Shown here in pieces: positions 37,074-49,432 of a stretch of DNA of 64,000 nucleotides. Every line of letters starts with the position of its first letter. Position 1 is the first letter of the stretch. The notes under the pieces were generated by a model. The model had not been told where the DNA came from, made no database searches, and saw nothing but the letters and a program-made list of their open reading frames with translations. The DNA is taken from contig NW_023998414.1 of NCBI RefSeq assembly GCF_014805625.2, forward strand, positions 93,453 through 157,452. The letters run 5' to 3'. Made by a program: the position numbers and the translations under genes. Origin of the DNA: Glossina fuscipes (Eukaryota > Arthropoda > Insecta > Diptera > Glossinidae).

Positions 37074-40000
37074 ATGAGTACACTGGGGGGAAGTAGGGGA
37101 GAGCGAAATGCCAAGCCCAAGTTCTCAGCACTCGATATAAATCGAATGTACAAAAATAGTCGTGTAAGTTGGTATAAAGATTATATAATAAAAGAGATTG
37201 GTCAGCATTTGATATTATTTTTATGTACATTTTTTATAGGGTGAAACGACAGAACCTTCAGCACAAAAAAATCAAGTGCCACGTAAACATGGAATGCAAA
37301 GTTTGGGAAAAGTGCCGTCCGCTAGGCGTCCACCAGCTAATTTACCATCCTTAAAAGCTGAAACGATAAGTTCGCCCTTAGTTGCTAATAGCATTATAAT
37401 AACTGGACAAGAAGGTAAGTTTGTATCAATTCTTTATAAAACAAACGATTTATACCTCGACGCAAAAATAAGGAGGCGTATCACCAACTACATCTGGCTC
37501 GAATCCCTTAAAAAATACCACAGCAAACAACAGCAGCAGCCACAATAACAACAGCAGCAACCTTAATAACAACAGCAATAGCAACATTTTAACAAACAGC
37601 GGCAGTAGCACTCTTAATAGTAACAATAACAGTAACAATAACAACAGCAGCAGCAATAATAACACTGTTATCGGTGGTGTTGGCAGTAAATTGGTAAATA
37701 ATTCGGTAACTACTGCATCGGTTGCCATTAAATCGGGCGGTGGTAGTGGTGGTAGCGGAAATAATCAAACGCATTACAATCATCAGAAGCCGATAACATG
37801 GTCTGCTGTTACAACCGGAAACGATCATGGTGGAGGTCAGCGTGGTGGCAAACCTACAGCTACTGTACCACCTTTATACCAGAGTCCACAATTTCAATAC
37901 GAATTTCCAACACTAGATGGCACAGTTGGCGGCGGCGGAAGCGGTGGCAATCCAAATACAAATCGCAAGAGCGCTGTTGCCGACCATCGGGATCATTATC
38001 ATCATCATCAAAATCATCAGCAAATAAATTCGAATCATCACAATCATTATCAACGAGATTCTCATGGACGTCATCATTATCAGCAACAACGCCAAGATGC
38101 GCACAGTTACAAAGATGGCAACGACGTAGGCGGTGGTGGTGGCTCAGTATCATGTGGAGACGAACACACGCGCGATATAAGCGAAGTCAGTTTGAGACCG
38201 CAAACAGATGCAGCAGTTTGGTTGCAACAACAAGAAAAAGCCGCCAAAGGTGCTTTAATAGGCGAAAACGCATCGAACCATCAGGGCCAGGGCCCCCAAC
38301 AAAGTACGACTTCTAATGCCAATGCTGCCGTACCGTTACCAATTTTGGCATTAATGCCTCCATTTATGCAGCGAGGAGCTCCTATGACATCAGGAAGCAT
38401 TAGCAGCACTACGAGCGGCGTTGGGCGTTCGCAAACGCCACCTAGTTATCAGAACGGTATTTCAAAAGACACACCAACGTCGTCGGCAAATGTTCGTCCT
38501 CAACCTCGCGGAGCTTTGAATGATTATCGTTCCAATTCACCGGCGATAGCCAGTTTCCGTGTATCCACTAATGTACCAAAACGTCCGAATCAATTAAGTA
38601 CTCCGCCACCCGCAAATGGTTCACATGATAGAGAACGTGTCAATAGCGTTAGTGGCAGTGGTCCTAACGCACGTAAAGAAAAGGAATTTATTATTGAACC
38701 CGAAGTAGCACAAATGCAAAGACCTATTATCCGTGAAGAAGATCTCGAACGACTAAATGCTATCGCCAATGACGATAGCTGGACTAAGCAGGATGAAATA
38801 GATTATACGAAGAAACTTACGTTTTCAGACGAGGAGTCTCCAGAGGAGCAGACTCCCATACAGGAGCGCGAAAGACCCATCTTTAATAAAAATAACAACA
38901 GCGGAGGCAATGCAGTTGAGCAACGTAAAAATTCGAATGCTAGTGCTGCATCTTCAAGTACTGGAGCTGGTGGTATAGGTAATTGGCAGCGAAAGGAGCG
39001 TGACAGCTCAGAGCGCGAAAAGTCTTCTAGTGGCCTTGATCAGTTAGAAGATTCACGACACCAAAATGGTCATCGCCCAGCTGGACCTCCGGGTAGTATA
39101 CCTCTGGATGCAGGCGTCCTTGAACGCGCTAAGTTACGTAGAGAAGAAGAAGAAAGACGGGATATGGAACGTAAGCAAGCAGCAGCCCGGAAGAAGCAAG
39201 AACTTGAGATGAAGATGAATTGTAAGAAAGCTGCGGGCGATGGTTTGGAGCAAGGAGTGCAATCGTCGGGTGCTGGCTTAGGTCCCGGAAATGACGAAAG
39301 TCAACAAGCAAGACGTATGGGCAGTAATAATTATGAACGCGGGCCAGCTTGTGGAGGTGGCAATCGTGCTTACGAGCGTGATATGCGTGGTGGAGGCGAT
39401 TATATAAGAGGCAATAATGGAAGTGGTAGCAATAGTGGAAGCAGTGTTGGTGCTCCTGGATCAAGCACGGGTGGAGCACCTAAATCTATTTTTTCAGCCC
39501 ATTTTCAATCCAATTTACCGCCACGATTTCAACGTCAACAACAAATGCAGTCGCAACAAAGTTCTACGTCGGTAGGGGGTAATGCCAATAATTCTGGTGT
39601 AGGACGTTCAATGTCTGGAGGGCAATCTTTGGAAAAATCTGCATCTTCGACCTCAACGTACGAAAATACACGGTATATGCAAAAGAGTTCTGCTTCCCAG
39701 AGAATGGGCTCCTTAAGTGGCGGCAGTAGTCGAGGAGAATACCGGGATAATTACCCCCGTACCTATGGACGATCGCGTAATGATAGCGAACGAGAGGATG
39801 ATCAACGTTACCATGGACGGGCAGGACGTGATGATCACCAAGGTCGTAACATGGGCTGTAATCAATTAGCGCGTGGCGTATCCGACACATCCCAGCGAAA
39901 AACCAGTGTGTCTTCGAATGACGACTCGATTAAATACGGTGGTGATTGTAAAGAATACAATAGTGCAGCTGCAGTATCTTCATGGGCTGAAGAAACTGAC

Positions 40001-43000
40001 GCTGAAATGAAGCGCCAACGGGGTGAGAGTTTTTCTTCCTCTCACAGCCACGAATCTACACACATCAAGATATTGCAACGGCCCCACACACAAAAAAGTC
40101 TATCTGAAGAAGATACTACAGCTTCACAGCAACCACAGCCACAACAACCACAAAAACAACAACCACAACAACACCGCATTAGTGAAAGTAGCGACAACCA
40201 GTCAGTTACGTTTGCACCCACGCAGATTTTACGTCGGTCTGAATCGAATGATGATAAGAGCACACATCAGAACAAACCATCGGCTATAGGTGATAATAAA
40301 TTGGGCGACGAGCTTCCAAAAGTAATTGCCGAATCTAGCTCTGGTTCCGAAATTGTGCAAGAAAACCAATTGAATGCTTCCACGGTTACAGAAATTCAGA
40401 ACAAAGTTCATGAGAACGAATATGTCGGCCAAGAAACAGCAAATCAGCGAAAAGAGCCTTGTCATAATAATAAAATAGAATTTGGTGAATCTAATGTTGG
40501 AGATACATCTAAGACGGATGAACAGCGAACTCTTTCATCTCAACCGCAACCTCAAAGAGAACAAAAACGACCAAGTCCGCGTGGCGGAGGAAGTGGCGGA
40601 CGCGTTGATCGTGATCGCGGGGATCGTGGAACACACTCTCGAAGTTTTGGAGGCAGCGGGGGATCGTATCGTGGCGGTCGTGATGGAGGATGGAATTCAC
40701 GGGGTAGCCATTCTCGTGGAGGCGGGCGTTACAACAACTCTTCTACCAACAGCGACACGCATTACTTGGGTGACTCTGAACATCCTGAAGAAGATGAATG
40801 TGACGAGATAACCTATGGTAATATAAGGCGCTCTGAACGAAACCTCAAAATGTCACGGAAAGATAGCGGAGGTGGTGGGGGCCGGCGAAATGGTGGAAGT
40901 TCTGATGAACGCGGCTTCACTCCTAGAGGTGAGCCTTCACGCCGTGGTCGGGGAGGCGGTGCAAGTGTAGGTGATCGTGGCATCTCATCTTCATCTTATA
41001 GGCGTAGCAATGACAATCGCGCCGGTGGTCGTAACTATGGTCGCCAAAACTACAGCGACCACAAGGATATGTCGAAACGTGTTTCAGAATCATCAGAAAG
41101 TAATAATACAGAAATAGACAAAACTAAACAGAATCAATTGGCTTTAAATGCGGGTCTGAGTAAGGCGTTGGACAAGGATTGCGACCAATCACGTTCATCT
41201 CAATCGAGCAACACGAGTAAACAGAGTCCTACATTAGTTGCGACCAAGACACAGGATCCAGAGAAGAAGAGTTGTACGACAACGCCATGTAAGCAATTTG
41301 TTATAGGAAACAGTGGAAGTGGGCAATCCCGAAAGGAAAGCACTTCTAGCAACAAAAATGACGACGACCATAATAGCGGTGGTGGTAGCGAACGTGACAA
41401 AAAATCTTCCTCGAAGGAGAAAGACATTCCTGGTTCTGGATTAATAGTGGGTACAAGTCGTCATATAATTTCTAATAGCAACAATACGATAAACTCTGCT
41501 AATAATGCAGCAAGCTCTATCACTCAGCCGAAGAAGCAAGATCTGCCAATGACACCACTGCCAATCGTTAACCAAGGTGCATCCAAACCAATACAACAGC
41601 CACAGTCGCCACAACTTCAAACACAACAACATCCACAACATACTGTAACTAAACCTCCACCCGGTTTGAGCGGCAGTATTCTGAAACCAGCTGGATCTTG
41701 TGCAAGCATATCATCAATAGGGGGGAATTCTCAGAAATCTACTACGGATTTGCAAAAAAGTAAATCCGACCCGAACAATTCCTCTAGCTTATCAGCTCAA
41801 ATAAAAGAAGTTGACAAAAATAAACTGGGCTCCGTAGGTTCTCTTAGCGGTGATTCCAAGGCGAACAGTGGCGGTTTGATTATAGATGGTGCACCTGTCA
41901 ACACTATTATATTCGAGAATACTAACTACAAACAGCAGGCTCAAGCGGCTCAAATGAAACGTTCTTCTGAATCATTAGTAAGCTCATCTGTGGTTTCTGG
42001 GGTTAACGTTTCCGTTTCGAGCGCAGATACTATCAGTACCGCTTTTTCACAAATGTCCTTCTGCAGCGGTAAGCCAGCGGAGATTAATTCACCAGCCAAT
42101 GTAGCGGCTAATGATTATGATAAAGAAATAAAATTGGGATTTTCTTTTGGAGACGCTACTGAGTCATATACGAGTGCAACCAAAGGAGTGGTGGCACCAA
42201 ACGATCACGAGAATAAGGCTGCCAGTAATGTTACTGTTGTCACACAGGCGCAAGCTGTAAGCATAAATCCACAACAGCAACAACAACAGCAGCAGCAACA
42301 ACAGCAACAACATGTGCAACAGCAGCAACAAGCTCAAAATATTATTTCTACAGCTGACTTAAACATGAAAATTGCAAGTGTTAAAAAGGTGTGGGAAAAT
42401 GTTGCTCCCATGGTCACTGATACCACTAATTCAGGATTACAGCAGCAGCAGCAACAACAATTGCATCAGCAACAGCAACAACAACAAATGGAAGTCGTTG
42501 ACCCAAGTGCGCATATGACGGCTGCTTCTTTCGTGGCAGCAGCCGTAGCGGCTTCTCAACACCAACAGCAACAACAACAACAACATATGCCCCATTACGC
42601 GGTTACGGCTGTGCACATGCAACAACATCACTCACTCTCTTCACCAGGGCCGGTGCCTTCGGCATATGGTGGTCATGGTTCGCCTTTCGATGCCGCTCAA
42701 TTGGAACAGCAGTTTGGTCAGGCTGCTGCCAGCATCGTTGTGGGCAGTAGCGATGATACATCCGTGGTAGGATATCCCAGTCCTCAACAGCAGCAGCCTA
42801 GTGCGGTGCAACAACAACAGCAACAAAATCTGAAACATCCATCAGAAGTGGTAAAACAACATCAACAACAAGTTTCTACGGCCGCCAAACAAATGCAACC
42901 ACATCACAGCTCCTCCATGGGCATGTCTCCTCCACCTAATTTGCAACAGCAACAGCAGCAGCAACAACATCAACAACAATCTGCAGCGCAACAGCAAATG

Positions 43001-44865
43001 CATGCACCTCAGCCATTCTATCAGGCTTCCCCCCAATTTACTGGCATACCAACTATACCCAGTCCGCCAGCTGTGGTTTTTAACTCATCGCAAATGCCAC
43101 CGCCGCCGTCACAGGGCGGTTTATACGCACCATTCCATTCACTTGATCATTCAAGTCGCTCACAATATTCCGCAGCGGCGGCTCATACTTTCCCCGGTCA
43201 CTACGGTGCTGCGGCGGCTGCTGCGGGTCCTTTCAATGCTTATCCTATGCAAACACCGCCCAATATGGCCACAGCACCTACTCCTGAAATGTATTCCAAC
43301 TTGACCTCGCAATTCCGAATGGGTGGTGGTCCATCACCCTTCGGCAATCCTAATTCCCAACAACTAAATAATCCTAGTGCAGCAGCCGTGGCAATAATAT
43401 CCTCGAACTCTAATTCCCTTATGTCTACAGTGGGGTCGGTTAAGCCACCGCCCTCATCTCAACAATTAGGTACAATTGGTTCGAAAGGTGCAGGTGCAGG
43501 TGGACCATTTGCACCTGGTCAGCAGTATATGAACTTATATGCGGCTCCCCAACATCCTCAAGGGGGGCCTCCAGGCCCACCACCAGGAGCTCATCAAATA
43601 CAGTCAAACAGTTATTATTCAAATTCCGCAGGAGGTCCTAGCGGTCCGACCGCCTTCTATGGTGGCCCGCCACCACAAGGTGCTGGTGCGGGGGCACAAA
43701 ACTATGGCTTGGCTGCGGCTGCAGCCGCTGCGGCGGGCCTCTACGGAGGACATGCCGGTCATCAAGGTGGTCCGCCCGGATCGAATGGGCCTGCTGGGCC
43801 TCCCCAGGGGCCCCCTGGGCCACAGTCTCAACATACCATGGGTAATTTTAATACACAATTCATGAATTCTCAATTACTAACTGCGGCCGCCATAAATCAA
43901 TTTCGTGGAGGTCCTACTCCACAGCAAGCAGCAGCAGCGTATATGAAATCAAGCCAACAACAAGGTCATTTACAGGATTCTGTAAGCTTAGAAAGACAAG
44001 ACTTGATATTTTAAATTATGAATTGACGGTTTATTTTGTTTTAGATGGGTCGTCAATTGAAAAGCCCTTTAGGCGCGGATGTCAGTTTGAATTTAGTGAA
44101 ACAGGCCCAGTCACAACCAAGTCCACCGCATCATAAAAATTATACAAGCGTAAGTTCCGAAAATTTTTCATTTATATATCATATACTTAAGTATTAAATA
44201 ATCGTTCTGTCACCTAGTGGGATTTGCAGAATCAAGTAATGCAGCAACAAGCCGCCCAACAGCAACAACAGCAGCAACAACAACAAAATCAGCAAACCCC
44301 ACAACAAAGATCTGCTGGTGGATCGAGTGGTAACAACCCAAACATGAACCCAAACAACCGAGGCGGCGGAGGAAGTTCTCAAGGGTCTCAAGGTCCCCAG
44401 GGACGCTACCCTGCACCCATACAAAGACCTACCAATTATCCTCAGCATCCACAACAGCAGCAGCAGCAGCAACAACAACAACAACAACAACAGCAACAAC
44501 AGCAGGTACAACAAGCTCAAAGGGGGGGAGCGCCACCTAGTGTACGTCAAGGTAGTGGCGGTAATGCCAGCGTTGGCAGCGGTAATAGTGCAGGACCACA
44601 GGGCCCTGGTGGCTCTCAAAGCGGTAGTGTTGTAGGTCCGGTACCTGGTGGTAATGGGGCAGGCCCTGGTGGACCCGGTAACAATGGTGGCAATAATGCA
44701 ACACCAGGTGGCCAATCGAATCAAATGAATAAAACTTATTACGCCAATAATGCTGGCAACGGAGGTCCTAATCGAGGTAATTTAGCTACACATTATTTCG
44801 ATTCAAACAGATATTTTCAAGAAATTCCTCTCCATTCTTTTCCTCCTTCAGCTAATCACAATTAA
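37074..44865 (+). CDS. nocte: PRRC2/BAT2-like protein, nocte orthologue
   Basis: Coding exons 37074-37163, 37240-37414, 37473-43981, 44045-44149 and 44218-44865 join in frame to 2508 aa. The N-terminus carries the BAT2/PRRC2 signature: KPKFSALDINRMYKN, then HGMQSLGKVPSARRPPANLPSLK. A second conserved block at about residues 500-545 reads RPIIREEDLERLNAI, DDSWTKQDEIDYTKKL, FSDEESPEE. A charged helix (ERAKLRREEEERRDMERKQ) follows, then RG/GGR-rich segments and, in the last third, many polyglutamine tracts and Ala/Pro/Gly-rich stretches. PRRC2 proteins are cytoplasmic RNA- and stress-granule-associated; the fly gene nocte is needed for temperature entrainment of the clock. The third intron-exon border (after 37472) lacks a pyrimidine tract, but the joined frame fits. 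A poly(A) signal AATAAA lies at 44926-44931. Confidence 0.93.
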
Positions 44866-45295
44866 ATGCTTTTTGGCAAGTATGGCCTTTAAAGTTTTGT
44901 TTGTCTTAAGCTTTAAAATACAGTGAATAAATTAAAATGCGCTGTAATAATGCACACTTCTACTCCTTCCGCTCCTCTTCACTACATATAACTAACGAAC
45001 GTGTTTAAAGGTAAAATGCAAAATGAACCGCAAAGCAAAAAGAATATTGATTTAAAAATGTATAAACAAACTAACTAACTATAAATAAGAAAAAAGGCAA
45101 GAGAAAATGGTAACAAATGAGAATCGTTGAAAAAGAGCACTTTAAATGAAGCAAAAAAGAATGAAAGAAAAGAAAGAAACAAATAGTTATGAAATTCATT
45201 TTATTGATATTGGCAAGAGCAAAAAAAAACAAGCAAGAGGAAGAACTTGGATGCCAACTCGTGGAATTTATGAGAATATTTCCAAACCTTAAACC

Positions 45296-45395
45296 NNNNN
45301 NNNNNNNNNNNNNNNNNNNNNNNNNNNNNNNNNNNNNNNNNNNNNNNNNNNNNNNNNNNNNNNNNNNNNNNNNNNNNNNNNNNNNNNNNNNNNNN
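45296..45395. other. Assembly gap, 100 N
   Basis: Exactly 100 N, the conventional size for a gap of unknown length. It directly adjoins a long TA dinucleotide run (45403-45454), the likely cause of the break. Open frames drawn across it are meaningless. Confidence 0.99.
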
Positions 45396-45401
45396 CATAT
45401 G

Positions 45402-45402
<1 letters not shown>

Positions 45403-45454
<52 letters not shown>
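45403..45454. repeat. (TA)n microsatellite
   Basis: About 26 TA units beside the assembly gap; true length is unknown. Similar but shorter TA runs occur at 5808-5910, 6868-6910, 8100-8145, 31590-31620, 46653-46682, 50840-50872, 59758-59784, 63592-63645 and 63850-63883. Confidence 0.9.
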
Positions 45455-45457
<3 letters not shown>

Positions 45458-47069
45458 TTGAAATACGTTTTAAGCCGGCGAACAGGATAGGAACACACAC
45501 GTCCCAGAAGATAAGTAACAGCAACAATTGTTGAAGTATAATAGAGAATAAAAAAAATTTAAGAATTATTTTTTTTTTAAACAAGTTTTTTTTCTATTTT
45601 CAATTGAATGCGAATATAAGAAGGAGAAAAGAAAGGCATAGCAAATGATTTCTTCAACATTTTTCGTTGGGTAATATAATAAATAAATAAAGAAATAAAA
45701 CAAAAAACCAACTCTACACAAGTAGTAATGTTATTAATTCGTTTGAAATAGCAACAACAACAATAAACATTATTTTTCTTTTTTTTTTTTTAATTGTAAT
45801 TTTTTTTTTTTTTTTAAATTAATATTATGTCCTTTATACATTATTGTCTTATAATAAATATATATTTTTAATTTTAACCTATATTTTATATAGTTTTAAC
45901 ACGTGCATGCAAACGTACATACCTATAAAAACAAAAGTCAACATTGACAACAGCGAAATACACACTTTTTCCCACATGATTTCATGATGTTGATGAAGTA
46001 AAAAAAAACTAAGTTTTGAAATCGGATAGAAATAAAAAAAAAAATAAATAAATAAAAATAATAAATAAAAAAAATTAAATAAAGAAATATTAACTGCTCT
46101 ACTTGTAAGCACAGAGATCAAAAGAAATAAAATATAAATTAAACCTAACTCGTTAATGGCTTGTATGGCAGCCAGGCTGGCAGTGAGAGAGATAAAGGGT
46201 GGAGGACGGTTCGATGATAAACATAAATTCTTTATATAAATTATATTAATCCATTCACAAGTGACAGCGACATTGTATTATTCCATATGCTGCCATCAGT
46301 TAATAGGGAAAGCGAATAAAGACGAGCTGAAAAGAAAAATTTTTTGCTTTTTAATTATATTAAATGAGTGTTGCATTTTACCCAATTGTTGATATTTGAA
46401 TATACCGTTACAAGAGAGCAAAATAATGAGGGGGATTAAATTAGAAAACATCAAAATAATTGCAAGACTTTAGGCGCCAACTTATGAAGAGCGAAAAAGC
46501 GAAAAGCTGTGCATGTTATTGACTCGCTGACTCACCGACTCGCTATTGATCACTACGACTATTATATATGCTTGTGATTTAATAATAATAATGCTAATAA
46601 GGCAATCAAGGCAGATACATAGCAAATTTAAAATCTCACCCAAAAGACTTGAAAAACTATATATATATATATATATATATAATGATTCCAGACAGACATT
46701 ACAATAAAATTTACTCATCTACACTCGGCTAAGACAAAATTAGAAAATGAAATCAAATAAAATTTTTACTTTCATTACACAGGAGAAAAAACTAATAGAA
46801 TTTAGAAAAGAAAAATATGTGTAAACGGAATTATTATTTTCCAAAAACAGCAAAAAGGCTTAATTTATCGTTGAATCTAACCTGAAAGAGAAACGAATGA
46901 TACATGGAAAGTTTGAAATATTGATGCGCAATGAAACATTTTTATTAAAAAAGAAACAAAAAAATATATATATATATAAATTAATAAATAACAAGAAAAA
47001 ATAATAATTTTACCTAAATGTTTCAAAATTAAAATTTATCAAGAAGAGATCTTGGCTTTCTCAAAAAAT

Positions 47070-47106
<37 letters not shown>

Positions 47107-49207
47107 AAAGGTCTCTCCCTCAATGAATAATAATAAAGATTAAACACTATTGAACAAACAACATAACTTTCTCAAAAAATCGGTCAACAAATTGTAAAAT
47201 TAAAAATTTTTTTTTTTGTTGATTGTTTCAATTTTATTTATTAATATTATTATTATTATTTTTATTTTTTAGTCTTTTTATTTCTTTTTTTTTTCTGTTT
47301 TCTACTACCGCGTCGTTATTAGAAAGATTTAAAAGTAAATAAAATTGTAATAATAATTATTACTGGAAGAAAGAAAATAAACTCCCAAAAAGCAAACCCT
47401 ATACATATTTATAAAATATTGTCAAAACAAGCAACAACAAGCAACAACAACAGCAACAAAAAAAAACAATAACAAAAACAACAACTAATTACATACATTA
47501 CATATATAAACTTCATATAATCTTAATTTTAGCTGCTGCAATAATGGAAGTAACAAAAACATAAACAAAAAGCTATTTAGTGAGAATGAATTCGTTTTTT
47601 TTTTTTTTATTATTATTATTATTAATCCCATTCTATATAATGCAAAATCAAATGTTTTTCATTTCGCAATTTTTTGACATAAATAAATACATGTAAGAAG
47701 AAAAAGTAATCAAGAAATCCATTATTATACTATGAATGCAGAAAAGAAAAAAAAAATCGCATCTATATAAATGCAATTTATAAAAATTAATATACATTAC
47801 AACAACAAAATATTATAATTAAAACAACAACCAACATAAACACACACAAATGGTAAAAGATTTAAAAAAAAAAAAAAAAAAAAAAATATGGCAAATAAAA
47901 AATTCAGAAAAAACTTACATTCTCTATCCCGAAAACAAAATGGAGTAGAATGCGTTTTTTTTTTTCCTCATTAATTCACATACAATCAATCATCATTGTA
48001 ATCATTATAACAGTTTGTTAAGTACGTTTTAAGCGTTACGTGTAGGAACATGACATGATTTGTAGATCTTCGCTATGATTATAGCTTCAAAGTGACATCG
48101 AGAAGAGAGAGAGAGAGAGACTGGATGAAAATATTCATTAGGAATTCGGCAGGAGATGCTGGTAATAAGCGAAGATTTGCGTTGTATTTGGAAATAACGA
48201 GAAATTAGGGTTTAACTTGAAGTGAAGTGTTTTGTCCAGGAAAAGCACAAAGCGTATATTAATTATCAAATTTTTTATCAACGCTAAAAAAATTCCATCT
48301 GGGGGTATCGCGTTCATTTGCTTCCCGTATAATAACTGCAATTTTTCAATATTTTGTAAAAAGGGTAAGAAGACAGGATTCTTAGTAAGAAAACGTTCTC
48401 CTGCCCGTCCTCAATTTTTATTGAACAATATTCAAAACCGTTTTAATAGAACTTTCGATCGTGGGAAAGTGTACAGTGGATGCAGACCTTAAAGACATGA
48501 AAAGTATTTTGCGTAAAACACTTAAGCTAATTGGGATAGTTTGACAGCAATTTTAACAAAATTTCAATATGTCAGACCATGGAAAATTAATAGCTGAGTT
48601 TACTGTTCATTTCAGCTTTGATTGAATCTGCAAAATCATGTGGAAAATTGCGAGGATACTAATCTTTTAAATCAAAACATAATTTTTCAAGTTTTTACTA
48701 TGCACGCGTGTATAATTACAAAAGCTGAACATAAGTACACAATTATCCATTATATAAACGATGTAAGACGTTGAATTCTGAAAAGATGCCGTCACAGCGA
48801 ATCACATTTGATAAGGAAAGTGTGTGCGACATTGAAAACATTACATTTAAGTACATGTCTCAGCAATGGCAACAAAAAGTGATATAGAGTATATGTATAT
48901 ATATGTATAGGATCATCCTCCATCTAATCTATTTCCCAACTTTGGTCGCGCTTGCGAAGCAATTGTGATCACAACTCATTGTTCGGACATAACGTCTCTC
49001 TTTCATGAACTTGGTAAGAAACAACCGTTTTTTGTGTTTTTATGAATAACGGCTTGTCCTCCGTTATTCCTTTATTTTATTCGTCCTAAATTTGACTTGC
49101 ATAAATCACACAATCACAATTAATTATCGAAATATGTTAAAAAAAAAAAAGGAAACGAGCGGCATAAAACTAAATCTTCTCATGTTTACACTTGCTTTTG
49201 CCGATGT

Positions 49208-49432
49208 TTACTTCTTCTTTGGTTTCATCATGTTGTAGGCGATAATCAATCCAATAACCGCGTAAGTGGCTTTGCCCACCTGAAATTTTTGGAATATATA
49301 ATCAGACGATTAAGTAATCATTATTGCAATAGCCAGTAATGTCAGCAATTTTACATTAGCGCGGCCAGCAGTAGTGGTGCCGTTGAAATATTTAGATAAA
49401 CCAGTTAGTTTAGCATCATCACCGCCTGCCAT
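49208..49432 (-). CDS. ATP5MK: DAPIT, ATP synthase membrane subunit k
   Basis: Two minus-strand coding exons, 49432-49355 and 49279-49208, flank a 75-nt GT-AG intron and encode 49 aa, the usual size of this tiny subunit and below most ORF cut-offs. DAPIT (USMG5) sits in the mitochondrial inner membrane and helps hold ATP synthase dimers together. The protein starts MAGGDDAKLTGLSKYFNG, continues TTTAGRANVGKATYAVIG, and has one membrane helix (ATYAVIGLIIAYNMM) followed by the family's lysine-rich end KPKKK. A 5'UTR intron is likely: acceptor 'ctattcag' just upstream of the ATG and donor GTAAGT at 49525-49521. A poly(A) signal (TTTATT on the plus strand) lies at 49071-49076. The gene is complete; identification is strong despite its size. 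Confidence 0.93.

Larger units (their letters stand above)
44866..49207. other. Probable long nocte 3'UTR and spacer
   Basis: No coding exon is visible. The region is extremely AT-rich, with poly-A runs (47071-47105, 47863-47886), (CAA)n near 47428-47460, GAGA repeats at 48103-48120 and many AATAAA signals, so the 3'UTR could extend well past the first signal at 44926. From 48140 to 49000 the text is less simple, with open frames on both strands at 48138-48492, but I recognise no family. Confidence 0.5.

Noticed and set aside
37450..44724. Many long alternative frames opposite or shifted to the nocte exon, rich in Leu, His or Arg
   Set aside because: They are frame shadows of CAA/CAG and GGN repeats in nocte; none has a domain or splice logic of its own.
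45189..45584. Open frames on both strands through 45296-45395
   Set aside because: They run across 100 N and a TA repeat; there is no real sequence to translate.
48138..48492. Overlapping open frames on both strands
   Set aside because: No family signature, no splice context, and the two frames cannot both be supported; treated as spacer.
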